Source: Psychrobacter sp. P2G3 (lineage in GTDB: Bacteria; Pseudomonadota; Gammaproteobacteria; Pseudomonadales; Moraxellaceae). Taken from it: 64,000 bases of DNA. This document shows, piece after piece, positions 25,736 through 35,957 of this stretch. Each line of letters starts with the position of its first letter. Within the stretch, counting starts at the first letter, position 1. Where the stretch lies: positions 1,240,001 through 1,304,000 of the forward strand of contig NZ_CP012529.1 of the NCBI RefSeq assembly GCF_001593285.1. Reading direction: 5' to 3'. The notes under the pieces are model-generated. The model worked only from the letters and a program-made list of their open reading frames with translations, was not told where the DNA came from and searched no databases. The position numbers and the translations under genes were made by a program.

Positions 25736-26419
25736 ATGATTATGAAAAGTAACAGTATTGATCGGCCAAAATCAGGCAACACCTCTAAATATACTTTACC
25801 TCAGAATGAAGACTTGCATTGGAAGAAAACGCCCGCTGCCGCTTTATACCAACCAAATATGGATGACTTTCCACTATCTATCATTGGTTGTTTTATCATA
25901 AGCGATGGTTGGGATGAACAAGCATTATTGGCACTAAAAGAGAAAGTAGGGGCTGATTTTTTAGTAGGTCTACAAATAGATGATGGTGAGTTTGAGAGCT
26001 TGGATATCATAGAGGGCATTGTTAAGTGTCAGCCAGATGAAGTAAAGGATGTTATTAAACTGCTTGATGTAAATTCCGCAAGCAAAATTATTGGTATAGA
26101 TGTTGTAGATATCAAAAGTCTGTTTGAGTGTGGCAATTTATTTCAATTCATTCAAGCAAGTGCCACAGGTGAGTCTGAATCAGATTTAATAAAAGTAACA
26201 ACAAATAATTTTATCAGTCAACTTGCAAAAGCTCATGATATTAGAGGATTGTTTATTGGAATGGAGAGCGTTCAAAGCTTACCAATGGAAGCTTTTGCTT
26301 ACGTAGCAGATGCTGTTGAAGCGTTATTATCTAATGATGATGTGTCTATCTATTATAGTTCAAGTAGTACTGATGAGTTTAATGCTTTTGGGTTAAAGGC
26401 GATATATGCTGAGGAGTAG
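25736..26419 (+). CDS. FtsZ C-terminal-domain-like protein without GTPase domain
   Basis: The 227-residue product is not a known named family to me. Residues about 118-227 follow the FtsZ C-terminal domain by eye: GIDVVDIKSLF for FtsZ's DFADVK strand, ASATGESESD for the conserved ASGEDRA turn, IRGLFIG for the RG-V/L-L-V-N strand, an intervening helix (YVADAVEALL), and SIYYSSSSTDEF ending in LKAIYAEE. The nucleotide-binding half of FtsZ (GGGTGTG loop) is absent; the N-terminal 115 residues are something else. AGGA lies 4 bases before the ATG at 25736 and 10 bases before a second ATG. It could interfere with or sense the division machinery; the similarity needs profile confirmation. Confidence 0.5.
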   Translation: MIMKSNSIDRPKSGNTSKYTLPQNEDLHWKKTPAAALYQPNMDDFPLSIIGCFIISDGWDEQALLALKEKVGADFLVGLQIDDGEFESLDIIEGIVKCQPDEVKDVIKLLDVNSASKIIGIDVVDIKSLFECGNLFQFIQASATGESESDLIKVTTNNFISQLAKAHDIRGLFIGMESVQSLPMEAFAYVADAVEALLSNDDVSIYYSSSSTDEFNAFGLKAIYAEE

Positions 26420-26459
26420 GTAGAGGCTTAGACCTAAGCGTTAGTCTATAATTAAAGCA

Positions 26460-27197
26460 CTACTCTTGATGTTTCCAGTTTTCTTGGTTTAATGGCATCT
26501 GGTTGAGTAAGTCGCGTCTAGATTGCCAATCGGGCATGTAAGTGTCGAGCAGGGCCTTAAATCTATCGTTGTGCTGCCGTTCTTTGAAGTGTAGCAATTC
26601 ATGCAAGATGATATACTCCAAACAGGGCAGTGGCTTTTTGGACAGGTCTAAGTTAAGCCGTACTGTGCCTTCTTCTATATTACAGCTGCCCCATTTGGTT
26701 TTCATTTTTTGGATCTGCCAATCGTTGATAGTGACACCAGTTTTCTTCGACCATTTATCGATAAGATCGGGTGCTCTAGCTTTTAGTCGGCCACGATAGT
26801 ATTCAGACAATAGCTTAAGTTTTACTTCATCAGATAGCCCTTTATTTACGGTTAGTATAAGCTTGCCGCTTTTTAGTTTGACGGTTTGAGACTTTAGGTC
26901 ATCAAGCTCAATCACTTCGAGCCGGTAACGCCTGCCCCAAAGATAATGCGTCTCTCCATTTACCATCTCCCTTGTAGATTGACGCTCTTGCTTGGCAAAG
27001 GTAGCCTGCTGACGCCGAATCCAAGGTATACGGTGGATGACAGCCATCCGAATGGCCGTATCGGTCATAGCATCAGGCGCAGATACTCTGACCTGTCCAT
27101 CAGGTGGCATCACGCTGATATGTAGGTTTTTAATATCCTTGCGAGTTAGATGTATATCTAACTCGCCAATCTTAACAAGCGCTGACTTAACAATCAC
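26460..27197 (-). CDS. YgjP-type (DUF45/M48-like) metallopeptidase
   Basis: A 245-residue protein of the YgjP/SprT-like family. The zinc motif [15 protein letters not shown] (HExxH, about residue 190) follows LEYII, and the segment [27 protein letters not shown] is the family signature. The N-terminus ([27 protein letters not shown]) is also typical. These genes are very often the last gene of type I restriction operons. Here its start overlaps the hsdR stop by 4 bases (27194-27197). Its role is not established; it has been suggested to help turn over or process the restriction subunits, but nothing in the sequence proves that. Confidence 0.88.
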   Translation of the reverse strand: MIVKSALVKIGELDIHLTRKDIKNLHISVMPPDGQVRVSAPDAMTDTAIRMAVIHRIPWIRRQQATFAKQERQSTREMVNGETHYLWGRRYRLEVIELDDLKSQTVKLKSGKLILTVNKGLSDEVKLKLLSEYYRGRLKARAPDLIDKWSKKTGVTINDWQIQKMKTKWGSCNIEEGTVRLNLDLSKKPLPCLEYIILHELLHFKERQHNDRFKALLDTYMPDWQSRRDLLNQMPLNQENWKHQE

Positions 27198-30100
27198 TGA
27201 TATTCCTGTTGTGCTTTCACCAAACTAATCAGCTCTTCTAAGTCAGTATCAACTTCATATTCTTTGATGACCTGATGCACCGCATTTGTAATCTTGCGCT
27301 CTTTGATTAAATGACCTCGCCAATCTGCTTGCTTATGGAGGCGGATAGCTGCGTCTACTTTATCTGCCAAATCCTCATTTTGATCCAAGTTATCATATAG
27401 TGCGCGCTTAGCAGGGGTGTTAATGGTCTCAGGATATGCGGCACCACTTGCTGTGCCAGTCGGGTTGATTACTTTAGAGGCTAGCTGGCGTATCTTTTGT
27501 AAGTACTCAGCGTAAGCAATGGCTTTTTGTCGGCGTAGCTCAATGAGCTCATCGAGTAGGGCAGACATATGCTCATAGTATTTAGGGTTGACGGGGTTTT
27601 CATCGACAATCGTTTTGCGCACGTTGTTTTCTATGGTCTCTGCAACGTTTTCAGGGTTGCTCGCTATATCCTCAGGTATGGCTTTGATTAAAGCTTCAGG
27701 CCCTTGATTGACAATTAACTCAATAAGTCCTAAATCTTCAAAGTCGATAACCGTCTCGCTAGGTGTGGCATGAATATAAGTGTCTAACATCCTACGCATG
27801 GTTGGCTCATAGCTTTTCATATCGATATGGTCGCCACTCATAAGCTTGATGTTATTACGAACCGACTCAAAGTGCTTTACATCATCTTTGATGCGTTTGA
27901 TCTCCTGATCGTTATATCCCGCTTCCGCCAGTTCATTGGCGATGTTGCCATAAGCACGTATCAGCTTGGAGACGCTTTTGTACAGGGTGAGTCTAAGCTG
28001 TTCTTGTTCTATTTTTTCAGCCTCAGTCGTGCCCTCGCTAGGGCAAAAGTAAGCGCCATAATCTTGTGTATTTCTGGGGTATTTAACAGGCTCACACAGT
28101 CCTCTAACCATCTCTAGGGCATCATCTAGGTTTTGTTTTGCCGCACTTAAGCGGTTCTTTAACAGCCCATCAATATCTTCATCTTCGTATTCCGAAAACG
28201 CGCCTTGCGTATAGTCAGAGATAGTACTGTTTAAAGACTGAAATAGATCCTGATAATCAATGATATAGCCATAGTCTTTTTCTGCACCATCGAGTCTGTT
28301 AACCCGGCAAATGGCCTGAAAAAGATTGTGATCAGCCATCTTTTTATCAATATATAGATAAGTAGCAGAAGGTGCATCGAATCCTGTCAGTAGTTTATCT
28401 ACAACTATCAACAGTCGCATTTGACCTGGTTCTTCGATGAAGCGTTTTTTAACTGACTTTTCAAAGTCCTCGGCCTTAGAGCCTGCTTCTTGTTCGCTGA
28501 TATCATAATAATCAGCAATCATCCTGCGATAGATTCGATATTTGAAAAGCTTCTCTGTCATGCCTTCGCCAGTTTCTTCCCCTTTGATGCTATCTGCAGT
28601 TGGTAAGTAACTGGTCACAATTGCCACTTTGCCTTTCAAGAAAGAGTTCTCAAAGGCCTCATAAGATTTACAGGCTTGATAAATACTGCTACAGACCAGC
28701 ATGGCATTGCCATGACCGTCCATAAGTCTGGGCTTTTGCTGCATATCGAGCAAAATATCATTGACGATGCATTCAATGCGCGATTGGCTAGACAGAACCC
28801 GCTGCATGGTGCCCCATTTTTGCTTAAGCTGGCTTTTAGCAATATTGGTTAAGCCACGAGTATGCGCATCGAACCATTCATCGACTTTCTTAGAGGAGGT
28901 AAGCTGTTGATCGATATCACGTGCTTCATATAGAAGGTCCAATACCACACCGTCAGCAACCGCTTCATCAAACTTATAGGTGTGAATAAAGGGTCCAAAT
29001 ACCTCAATAGATTTCTTTTTATCTTTTTTAAGAAGTGGCGTGCCAGTAAAACCGACAAACATCGCTTCTGGCAATAATGCCTTCATAGCGCTGTGCAGCT
29101 TGCCAGACTGAGTACGGTGACACTCATCGACAAAGACAAATAAATCGCCCTTAGGGCTAAAGTCTGACGGTAAGCTGGCTTGAATGTCCTTTATAAAGTC
29201 GTCTGTGTCTTTACTGTCATGACTATCATCATCACCGCCGCGCCCAAATTTATGAACTAAGGAGCAGAGCAACCAATGGTTAGGCTGATTTAGCTGGCTA
29301 ATAAGATCAGCACCGCTCTTGGTGCGATATATTGATTCATCGACACCAAAAAAGACCTTCTCAATCTGTTCATCAAGCTCAGTACGGTCAGTAATAATGA
29401 GTACACGGCTATTGGTAACATTCTCCCGTATCCATTTAGCCAGCCAAACCATGGTCAAGCTTTTGCCTGAGCCTTGGGTATGCCAAACAATCCCATCCTT
29501 GCGCTGTGCAATGTTTTTTTTTGCCGCCTGTATTCCGAAATATTGATTGTGTCGGCAGGTCTTTTTGACACCCGAATCAAAAACAATGAAGTTATTGATG
29601 ATGTCTAAGAATCGGTGCTTATTGCATATATGATACAGATGGAAGTCTAAGGGCTGATCGGTGAAGTTAGCGTTTGCTAAAGTAAGATGCGTCGGTACGC
29701 TAGTATCAGACTGTGGCGTATGATTGGGGTTGGCTTCTTTCCATTCTAGGTAATACTTCTCAGGCGTTTCGATTGTGCCATAGCGTAAGCCTTGGGTATC
29801 GTTACCTGCCATAACCAGTTGTATGCTGCTAAAGAAACCGCGAATAAATTCTTTCTTTTGGTTATCTAGGTTCTGGTGGATGCCTTCGGTGACGTTGATG
29901 CTAGAGCGTTTAAGTTCAATAACGCCTAATGCAATGCCGTTGACATAAAGGACGATATCGGGACGTTTTTTATTTTCGCCCGCGATAGAAACTTCTTCGG
30001 CAATGGCAAAGTCATTGGCCTCAATATTGTCCCAATCAATCAACCAGATGGTCTCTTTATGATCGCCAGTGCCTTCTTTTTCTTTGACACCATAGCGCAG

Positions 30101-30364
30101 TAGTCTATAAACCTCTTTATTGGCATCGTATAGTTTAATGCCACTGCCGAGAGCGGCTGCTTTTTCTAAAGCGTTAATGGCTCGGTTTTGCAAAGTGCGA
30201 CTGACATTACGTGAGCTTAACCATGCTGCCAAAATTTCAGACTCAATATTCTTGTTATTAGGTCTGTCTTTAAAGTCGCCTAGATAGCGATAGCCTAGGG
30301 TATCGGTGAAAAAGCGTACGACACGGTTCTGAGTGAGTCTTTCTATGTCGGTGACGTTACTCAT
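27194..30364 (-). CDS. hsdR: Type I restriction enzyme R subunit (nuclease-translocase)
   Basis: A roughly 1056-residue HsdR. The N-terminal nuclease shows the PD-(D/E)xK pattern in [21 protein letters not shown]. The motor follows: Walker [17 protein letters not shown] (about 290), DEAD-type [12 protein letters not shown] (about 410), GFTGTPLL, and the helicase motif with [15 protein letters not shown] (about 655) and ICRVNRLD. A coiled C-terminal region binds the methyltransferase core. GAGGAG precedes the ATG at 30364, and the frame's TTG two codons earlier is less likely. It overlaps the DUF262 gene by 8 bases. HsdR acts only with HsdM2S, and hsdM is disrupted here, so it may have no function. 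Confidence 0.95.
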   Translation of the reverse strand: MSNVTDIERLTQNRVVRFFTDTLGYRYLGDFKDRPNNKNIESEILAAWLSSRNVSRTLQNRAINALEKAAALGSGIKLYDANKEVYRLLRYGVKEKEGTGDHKETIWLIDWDNIEANDFAIAEEVSIAGENKKRPDIVLYVNGIALGVIELKRSSINVTEGIHQNLDNQKKEFIRGFFSSIQLVMAGNDTQGLRYGTIETPEKYYLEWKEANPNHTPQSDTSVPTHLTLANANFTDQPLDFHLYHICNKHRFLDIINNFIVFDSGVKKTCRHNQYFGIQAAKKNIAQRKDGIVWHTQGSGKSLTMVWLAKWIRENVTNSRVLIITDRTELDEQIEKVFFGVDESIYRTKSGADLISQLNQPNHWLLCSLVHKFGRGGDDDSHDSKDTDDFIKDIQASLPSDFSPKGDLFVFVDECHRTQSGKLHSAMKALLPEAMFVGFTGTPLLKKDKKKSIEVFGPFIHTYKFDEAVADGVVLDLLYEARDIDQQLTSSKKVDEWFDAHTRGLTNIAKSQLKQKWGTMQRVLSSQSRIECIVNDILLDMQQKPRLMDGHGNAMLVCSSIYQACKSYEAFENSFLKGKVAIVTSYLPTADSIKGEETGEGMTEKLFKYRIYRRMIADYYDISEQEAGSKAEDFEKSVKKRFIEEPGQMRLLIVVDKLLTGFDAPSATYLYIDKKMADHNLFQAICRVNRLDGAEKDYGYIIDYQDLFQSLNSTISDYTQGAFSEYEDEDIDGLLKNRLSAAKQNLDDALEMVRGLCEPVKYPRNTQDYGAYFCPSEGTTEAEKIEQEQLRLTLYKSVSKLIRAYGNIANELAEAGYNDQEIKRIKDDVKHFESVRNNIKLMSGDHIDMKSYEPTMRRMLDTYIHATPSETVIDFEDLGLIELIVNQGPEALIKAIPEDIASNPENVAETIENNVRKTIVDENPVNPKYYEHMSALLDELIELRRQKAIAYAEYLQKIRQLASKVINPTGTASGAAYPETINTPAKRALYDNLDQNEDLADKVDAAIRLHKQADWRGHLIKERKITNAVHQVIKEYEVDTDLEELISLVKAQQEYQ

Positions 30365-32876
30365 TCTCAATACTCCTCAATGAGCTACAAGTTTGAATAA
30401 GCTGACTAATAACGTCATCTACCGTTGTTAATGAGGTAATCTCGTAGTGCACTGCTTCGTCGCCTGTTTCCTCGTGCTTAGTATATTCGCGCTGAAGTCC
30501 ATTATTTTCAATTACATCACTAACTTTTTGAGGGTAATCGTTTGATGAGCCGTTTTTAAACTGGATTACGAAGTTCTCTGGGGCTTTTAAAATTTCGAAG
30601 TAGTAATTACTATCCGCATGACGCCAACCTTCTATATTCAGACTGGCAGGTATGGTACTAGACATGACTTCCTGATAATTTAGATTTTTAAAGGGCTTTA
30701 TTAAGGATTTGTCTTGTCTTAGTTTAATTTCAATAACGCGTGTATAAAGTTCATATTGTGTATGGTTGCGTTGAGCTTCTTTAAACAAGATAAACTCATC
30801 ATCATTTTTTAGAATAAAACCTTGTTTACAGTCGCTGAAAAGTTGCGGATATTGAACTAAATACTCACGCCATTTCTCTAAACCATTACTAGCCAATGCT
30901 ATATCACAAATATTCTGTAGTGATGATTTAATATTATTAGCATTGAAATTGGAATCATCTAGTACAGCTTTTACGTATGCCTGTTTATCTTCCATCTCGG
31001 TAGAACCGATTCGCAATAGACGTTTCCAGCTATGATCCCGATCAATATTGTTTCTAGTCTCTTGAGTGCTTAGCAAGTTATAACGGTCGTACCATTTCTT
31101 TTTGGTAAAATACATACCTTTAGTAAGGGTCGCTCTCTCCCACAAGTAGTCTATATGTGAAGAGCCATCAGCTATTAGATTAAAGACAGAACCTAAATAT
31201 TGATCGTATTTTTCAAAATTATTGTAGAAAACATCATCTTGAATGCTATCCCAGTTACAACTATTATTATTGCGATAGTATTCAAGAACACCAGAGAAGT
31301 TGAGTAAACAGCCTATCTGTCCTTTGAAAAACAGGTGATTTTCAGCCCGTAGAATTGCGTCTCTCCAATCGCCTGATTTCAGTATCAGGTGAGCTTTAAT
31401 TTTTTCTTCAAGAACCTGATCTCCTGAGAATCCTGTAATTTTGGTTTCACTTGTCAATATATTTAAAATGGGCTGTTTAATATCACTTAGAGAGCTAATA
31501 CTTTGTATAGTACGATAGAAAATATCAGTGCCGTCCACTATTGTGTTTTCAGTTAAGTTGTATATTACACGAGTCCATTCCATCAGTTCAGTTTGGTTTA
31601 ATGACGCCTCGTTTTTTGCAAGATAAGAATAAAAAGCAAAGAATCTTAGTTTGTTTTTATAGTCTGTATCATTCTGCAAAACCTTCTTAAAAACTTCATT
31701 CTCATCATAGTATTTATTGTTAGATAAGTAGGTTGTAAAGCTCTCTTCTGAATTAGTTTTATATAGTATATCAAGCCAATTTATTAATTTTTTAATAAAC
31801 GCTTGATTTAAGCATTTAAGTTTGTCGTATTGAGAGATTGTAGTCGGTAATAGTTTAGATCCTGTCCCCAATAAACTTGATAAATCTTCTTTATTGAAGT
31901 CATTACTTGTAATGTTATTGTCTAATAAATATTGATACAAAATGATTAAGCGAATAAAATTCATAAGCTCATCATCGTAAGTATCATCTTTCGTAGCTGT
32001 ATTTCTATATGGCCAAAACAAATCTGCCCAATCAGTATCGATCTTATGGATGAAGTACCTATAACCATCTACCAGTGCATCATCAAAACCTTTAATATCT
32101 AACTGATAAATAGGCCAATCGCTGCTATATGACTTGATAGTTTGCTCAAGTTTGGCCTTGAAGTGCTCAAATGAAGTCAGTGACTTACCGCGAGCGTTCA
32201 TTTTAATGTATAGCTCATCAGTTAAACCAAAGGACTGTAACTCCAGATACTGAAAGGTAATATAAGGAATTTCAGTCTCAGTCAGTCTTTGATATAAATT
32301 GGTTTCAACACTGCTAAACTTTTGCTCAATGGCATCTAACATGTGCAAACAAGCTTGGACGGTTGGGTCTAGCTTCCACGATGAAAAGAACCATTTACAA
32401 TCGCTGATTAGCTCGCTTATTTTTAGTTTGTTTGATCTTTCAGATTGATGGAACTTATCTTCAAAGTTTGCATCCGAGGTTAAAGCATCAAAGAATTCTG
32501 CTGAGCTTGGGCGGGTCTTATAACTAAATCTAGACTTATTATTAAGTGTGAAATGCTTCCTGAACTCAGATGTACAGTTATTTTTTACTGCCAAAAACCA
32601 ATGCAGTAAAAACAGAGTAGTCAGTCGTTGCTGCCCATCGAGTACTGAAAAGGATTTATCAGACTCTATACTTCCATAAATGAAGTCCAAATCTAGAGAT
32701 TGGTTAGATACTGCTCGGTTTTTTGTTAGTGCTGTAGATAGGGCATCCAAAAACAGGTTTCTAACTTCATGTTGATCTTCTCTGCCTTGAGCGTAGTCAC
32801 GTTGGATAATTGGGATTTCAACACGCTCGACTCTATTAAATAACTCGCAAAACGTTATTTTTTCACCCTTATCCAT
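30357..32876 (-). CDS. DUF262 protein (GmrS-like NTPase domain), first of a pair
   Basis: An 839-residue protein with an N-terminal DUF262 domain: [19 protein letters not shown] and then [19 protein letters not shown] (DGQQR about residue 79, the NTP-dependent ParB/Srx-like motif). After about residue 300 it is helical and less conserved, with no DUF1524 HNH motif that I can see; the C-terminal 100 residues ([23 protein letters not shown]) look like a small separate domain. It overlaps its neighbours on both sides by 8 bases. GmrSD-type DUF262 proteins cleave modified phage DNA, but this member lacks a visible nuclease and may be the sensor of the pair. Strongly AT-rich coding fits horizontal transfer. 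Confidence 0.8.
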   Translation of the reverse strand: MDKGEKITFCELFNRVERVEIPIIQRDYAQGREDQHEVRNLFLDALSTALTKNRAVSNQSLDLDFIYGSIESDKSFSVLDGQQRLTTLFLLHWFLAVKNNCTSEFRKHFTLNNKSRFSYKTRPSSAEFFDALTSDANFEDKFHQSERSNKLKISELISDCKWFFSSWKLDPTVQACLHMLDAIEQKFSSVETNLYQRLTETEIPYITFQYLELQSFGLTDELYIKMNARGKSLTSFEHFKAKLEQTIKSYSSDWPIYQLDIKGFDDALVDGYRYFIHKIDTDWADLFWPYRNTATKDDTYDDELMNFIRLIILYQYLLDNNITSNDFNKEDLSSLLGTGSKLLPTTISQYDKLKCLNQAFIKKLINWLDILYKTNSEESFTTYLSNNKYYDENEVFKKVLQNDTDYKNKLRFFAFYSYLAKNEASLNQTELMEWTRVIYNLTENTIVDGTDIFYRTIQSISSLSDIKQPILNILTSETKITGFSGDQVLEEKIKAHLILKSGDWRDAILRAENHLFFKGQIGCLLNFSGVLEYYRNNNSCNWDSIQDDVFYNNFEKYDQYLGSVFNLIADGSSHIDYLWERATLTKGMYFTKKKWYDRYNLLSTQETRNNIDRDHSWKRLLRIGSTEMEDKQAYVKAVLDDSNFNANNIKSSLQNICDIALASNGLEKWREYLVQYPQLFSDCKQGFILKNDDEFILFKEAQRNHTQYELYTRVIEIKLRQDKSLIKPFKNLNYQEVMSSTIPASLNIEGWRHADSNYYFEILKAPENFVIQFKNGSSNDYPQKVSDVIENNGLQREYTKHEETGDEAVHYEITSLTTVDDVISQLIQTCSSLRSIENE

Positions 32877-34713
32877 GGTTAAGCTCCTTGCTACAGAAAA
32901 AATCAGTAAATGTGTCTATCATCGCCTGTTGATAATCTGAGCTATCTTTGTCTTTCCAAAACAGCATTTCATCTACGTTTTTACTATAGTATTTTAAAAA
33001 CACGTTTTTAGTGCATAAAGGGACATAAGTGGCTTGTTTATCAAGTTCAATAATGCATTTTCTTTTAATAGGGAAAATAGCATTCTTATAGCTACGATTG
33101 GTGCCGCTATCAAGTAAGGTTAAATTACCTATAGAGTTATCTACTTCATCATCACTACTAGGGTTATAAAATTGAGTGACACGCTGATATAACTCTTCAA
33201 ACTGTGAGTACTTGAACGAAGATCTATTCAGGCTAGTCGCTTGTTCTTTAATTAGCTGTGCTTCAGTAGTTTGTTTAACTGATAGGTGTTTTTCTTGATC
33301 AACAACATCACCGTCTGAAATGTAATCAACAATCTGTTCAAGCCATCTTTTTTGCGTGTCCTGATTTTTTGGCATGTCTGAAGCCACAGAACTTATATGC
33401 TCTATATCCCATTTATCTAATTTGTAGCGCTCAAACTGGAATCTAGCATTCGATTTATCGCTGTTCAGCAAACTAACTATATTAAACAGCAATAGGACGC
33501 CACGTATTTGATTATGCTGCTTATTGCTCTCATAACTGAGTGAGGATAGGAGTGTCTCGATAATACTTTCAAGTGCTTCAAAATCTTGAGAGAGGTTTTG
33601 GGAGTCAAAAAACACTGATTGTGTTATTTTATTAAGCAGTCTGGTTCTAAAGTCACTTTTACTGTGACTGTTATCTCTAGTTTTAAATATATCTTTGATA
33701 TCATGCCCTTGATGGATTAAATAGCCAATTAAGTGATAAAGCGAGCGATCGTTAAACCACTCTTCGAGTACCATAAATACTCGTTTAATTTCAAGCCATT
33801 CATCACTGACATTAATGTCATCATTTTCAAGCCATGAGCTGAATTGTAAAAAGGTTCTTAGCTTGTCGCTTTCGATAATTTTCTCTACACAATCTAACTG
33901 TGCAGCTCTAAGATCTAGTACAAACTCTATGCGATTGTCTTTCTTATTTTCTTTACTTAAAAAATACCAAAAAGCGTCATCTTGTAGACTCTTTTCGATT
34001 GAATCCCACTCTTGCGATATTTTTACCTGCTCTAAGTCAACGATGATGCTTTTATTCTTATCATCTTTATTTTCGTTGCGTTTGAAGTTGCTAGACTTTA
34101 AGAATAATGCTTTGACAAGTTCTGCATTAACCAATGGAATTTTACCCATGTTTAATCGGGTAAATACCTCGGTGGCATTTTCATGTTCGCTGAGTTCATA
34201 CCATATAAACTTGACCTTAGGTTCTATATCATCACTATTTAACAGAGTTTGAGTGAGCTTGAAGGGTAACATAGGATCTTCATCATCAAACCATTCTTCA
34301 ATAGCTACTTTTGCGTTACTGATATGGAAATAATCAATATTGTTTTTTGCAAGATCATTATTTATGTTTTTTAGAAAAGCTTCGGAATCTGCTCTTGTTT
34401 CATAGCTAAGCTGATAGCATGACTTAATAACCTTGGGAAATAGTTCCTGTAGATAATTTAAAATAATATAAATAGTGGTTAAACGCTGCTGACCATCTAC
34501 AACCTCCCATTTGTCCTGATTTTTTTTAACGACTATGGGCTGTAAGCAATAGAACTCCTTCTTTTTAGCCTTTTGTTGAAATTCTTTAAGGTCGTTCAGT
34601 AGGTCGGTCACTTGCCGTTTAGTCCAGCGGTAGCCCCTTTGATAGGCGGGTATAAAAAACTGTTCATCTAATAAATAACTTATTGTTTTCATCTCTAGTT
34701 GATTGTCTTGCAT
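32869..34713 (-). CDS. DUF262-DUF1524 protein (GmrSD-like nuclease), second of a pair
   Basis: A 614-residue protein. The N-terminal DUF262 domain has FFIPAYQRGYRWTKRQVTDLL and [20 protein letters not shown] (DGQQR about residue 73). The C-terminal part matches the DUF1524 HNH nuclease: WDIEHISS (His, about 436) and SIGNLTLLDSGTNRSYKNA (Asn and following residues, about 540). This is the arrangement of type IV modification-dependent restriction enzymes of the GmrSD kind. AAGGA precedes the ATG at 34713. It lies 17 bases after hsdS and overlaps the next DUF262 gene by 8 bases, so it is translated as part of the restriction operon. Confidence 0.85.
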   Translation of the reverse strand: MQDNQLEMKTISYLLDEQFFIPAYQRGYRWTKRQVTDLLNDLKEFQQKAKKKEFYCLQPIVVKKNQDKWEVVDGQQRLTTIYIILNYLQELFPKVIKSCYQLSYETRADSEAFLKNINNDLAKNNIDYFHISNAKVAIEEWFDDEDPMLPFKLTQTLLNSDDIEPKVKFIWYELSEHENATEVFTRLNMGKIPLVNAELVKALFLKSSNFKRNENKDDKNKSIIVDLEQVKISQEWDSIEKSLQDDAFWYFLSKENKKDNRIEFVLDLRAAQLDCVEKIIESDKLRTFLQFSSWLENDDINVSDEWLEIKRVFMVLEEWFNDRSLYHLIGYLIHQGHDIKDIFKTRDNSHSKSDFRTRLLNKITQSVFFDSQNLSQDFEALESIIETLLSSLSYESNKQHNQIRGVLLLFNIVSLLNSDKSNARFQFERYKLDKWDIEHISSVASDMPKNQDTQKRWLEQIVDYISDGDVVDQEKHLSVKQTTEAQLIKEQATSLNRSSFKYSQFEELYQRVTQFYNPSSDDEVDNSIGNLTLLDSGTNRSYKNAIFPIKRKCIIELDKQATYVPLCTKNVFLKYYSKNVDEMLFWKDKDSSDYQQAMIDTFTDFFCSKELNHG

Positions 34714-34730
34714 ATTATTTCCTTATAATC

Positions 34731-35957
34731 TTAGTGCGCTAACCGCACTTTGCCTGTCAACAGCTGCTGCATCATGCCTTGCTTAATATCTTTAGTTTTG
34801 TCTAAATGCTGCTGCAATGCCTGAATCTCAGTATCCATATCAGAGAGAATAGTGGCGATGGCGGTTTGTTCCTGCTTAATCGGTAATGCAACTGTGAGTT
34901 TTTTAAGTTTTTGAGCTGATAATCCAGGTTGAGCAGATGATTCAGAGTACTGATTGAGGTTCATTCTATTAAGCACATAAGCTAGCCATTTATAATTACA
35001 ATCATCTATTGCTGTAGCAACTAAAGCATGTTCGCTCGCAAAAAACTTAGTATTCACATATTCGACATTACCGCATAACGCACCTTGACGGCCTACTAAA
35101 ACATGCTCGCCATTTTTGTTGAAAGTTGAGGTATATCCTCGTAAACCATTACCGCCATAGCAGGGAAATTGGTCATCAGAATTAATATCTTTTGATGTTA
35201 TTGTTTCCCCACTTTTAAGTTCAATAATTTGACCTAATTTTTTTACACCCCAATCCTCAGGAATTCTTCCCAATTCAGTCTGTCTAAACCCTTTTGGATT
35301 GCCATCTTCACGAGTAGCAAACTCAGGCAAGCGTGTTTTGCCAGTGAGTAGCTGTTGCATCGTGCCGATTTTGATGGCTTCTTTTTTCGCGATCAGCTTT
35401 TCTAGCGATTGGATTAAATTATCGACATCAGATAGGGCGGTGGCGATGGCGGTTTGTTCTTGGATTGAGGGCAAGGGCAATGGTGTCGCATTGCAGTTGT
35501 CTTTGTTTAAATAGGGCAGCGCAGTCTTAGTCGCTGCTCCGTGAAAATAACTTTCTTGATCCTTTAGCGCATACATTAAAAAATAGTTATCTATTTTTTT
35601 AGAAGGCAAAAATGCATGGAGCTGTTGATTGATGACAATATTAACGCCAGCGATTGCAACCAGTCCCAGCTCGCCCACGCAAGACATAATCACGGATCCT
35701 GCCGGTACGATTTTAGAGCCAACAGTTTTTGCTACTTCTTTTGAAATTTTTAACCCTGAGCGCGAAAAAAATACCGCTCTACCATCAATCAAGTCTGGAG
35801 TTGTTATCCAAGGAATATCGCCATCAAATTTCTGAGGTTTATTTCGACCAGGAACGATAAAATCACAGACATCTTGAACTTTAATCGAACCCCAATCCTC
35901 AGGAATAACGCCAACCTCAGTCTGTTTATAACCCTCAGGTAATTTAACCTCACTCAT
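34731..35957 (-). CDS. hsdS: Type I restriction-modification specificity subunit
   Basis: A 408-residue HsdS with the expected internal duplication. Each half begins with a target-recognition domain opened by a similar block (TEVGVIPEDWGSIKV at about 12 and TELGRIPEDWGVKKL at about 228) and closes with a conserved helix: QEQTAIATALSDVDNLIQ then GTMQQLLTGKTRLPEF, and QEQTAIATILSDMDTEIQ then MMQQLLTGKVRLAH at the end. The two domains read the two halves of a split DNA target; the target itself cannot be deduced. The start overlaps the hsdM stop in a TAATG junction. It is intact although hsdM is not. Confidence 0.95.
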   Translation of the reverse strand: MSEVKLPEGYKQTEVGVIPEDWGSIKVQDVCDFIVPGRNKPQKFDGDIPWITTPDLIDGRAVFFSRSGLKISKEVAKTVGSKIVPAGSVIMSCVGELGLVAIAGVNIVINQQLHAFLPSKKIDNYFLMYALKDQESYFHGAATKTALPYLNKDNCNATPLPLPSIQEQTAIATALSDVDNLIQSLEKLIAKKEAIKIGTMQQLLTGKTRLPEFATREDGNPKGFRQTELGRIPEDWGVKKLGQIIELKSGETITSKDINSDDQFPCYGGNGLRGYTSTFNKNGEHVLVGRQGALCGNVEYVNTKFFASEHALVATAIDDCNYKWLAYVLNRMNLNQYSESSAQPGLSAQKLKKLTVALPIKQEQTAIATILSDMDTEIQALQQHLDKTKDIKQGMMQQLLTGKVRLAH

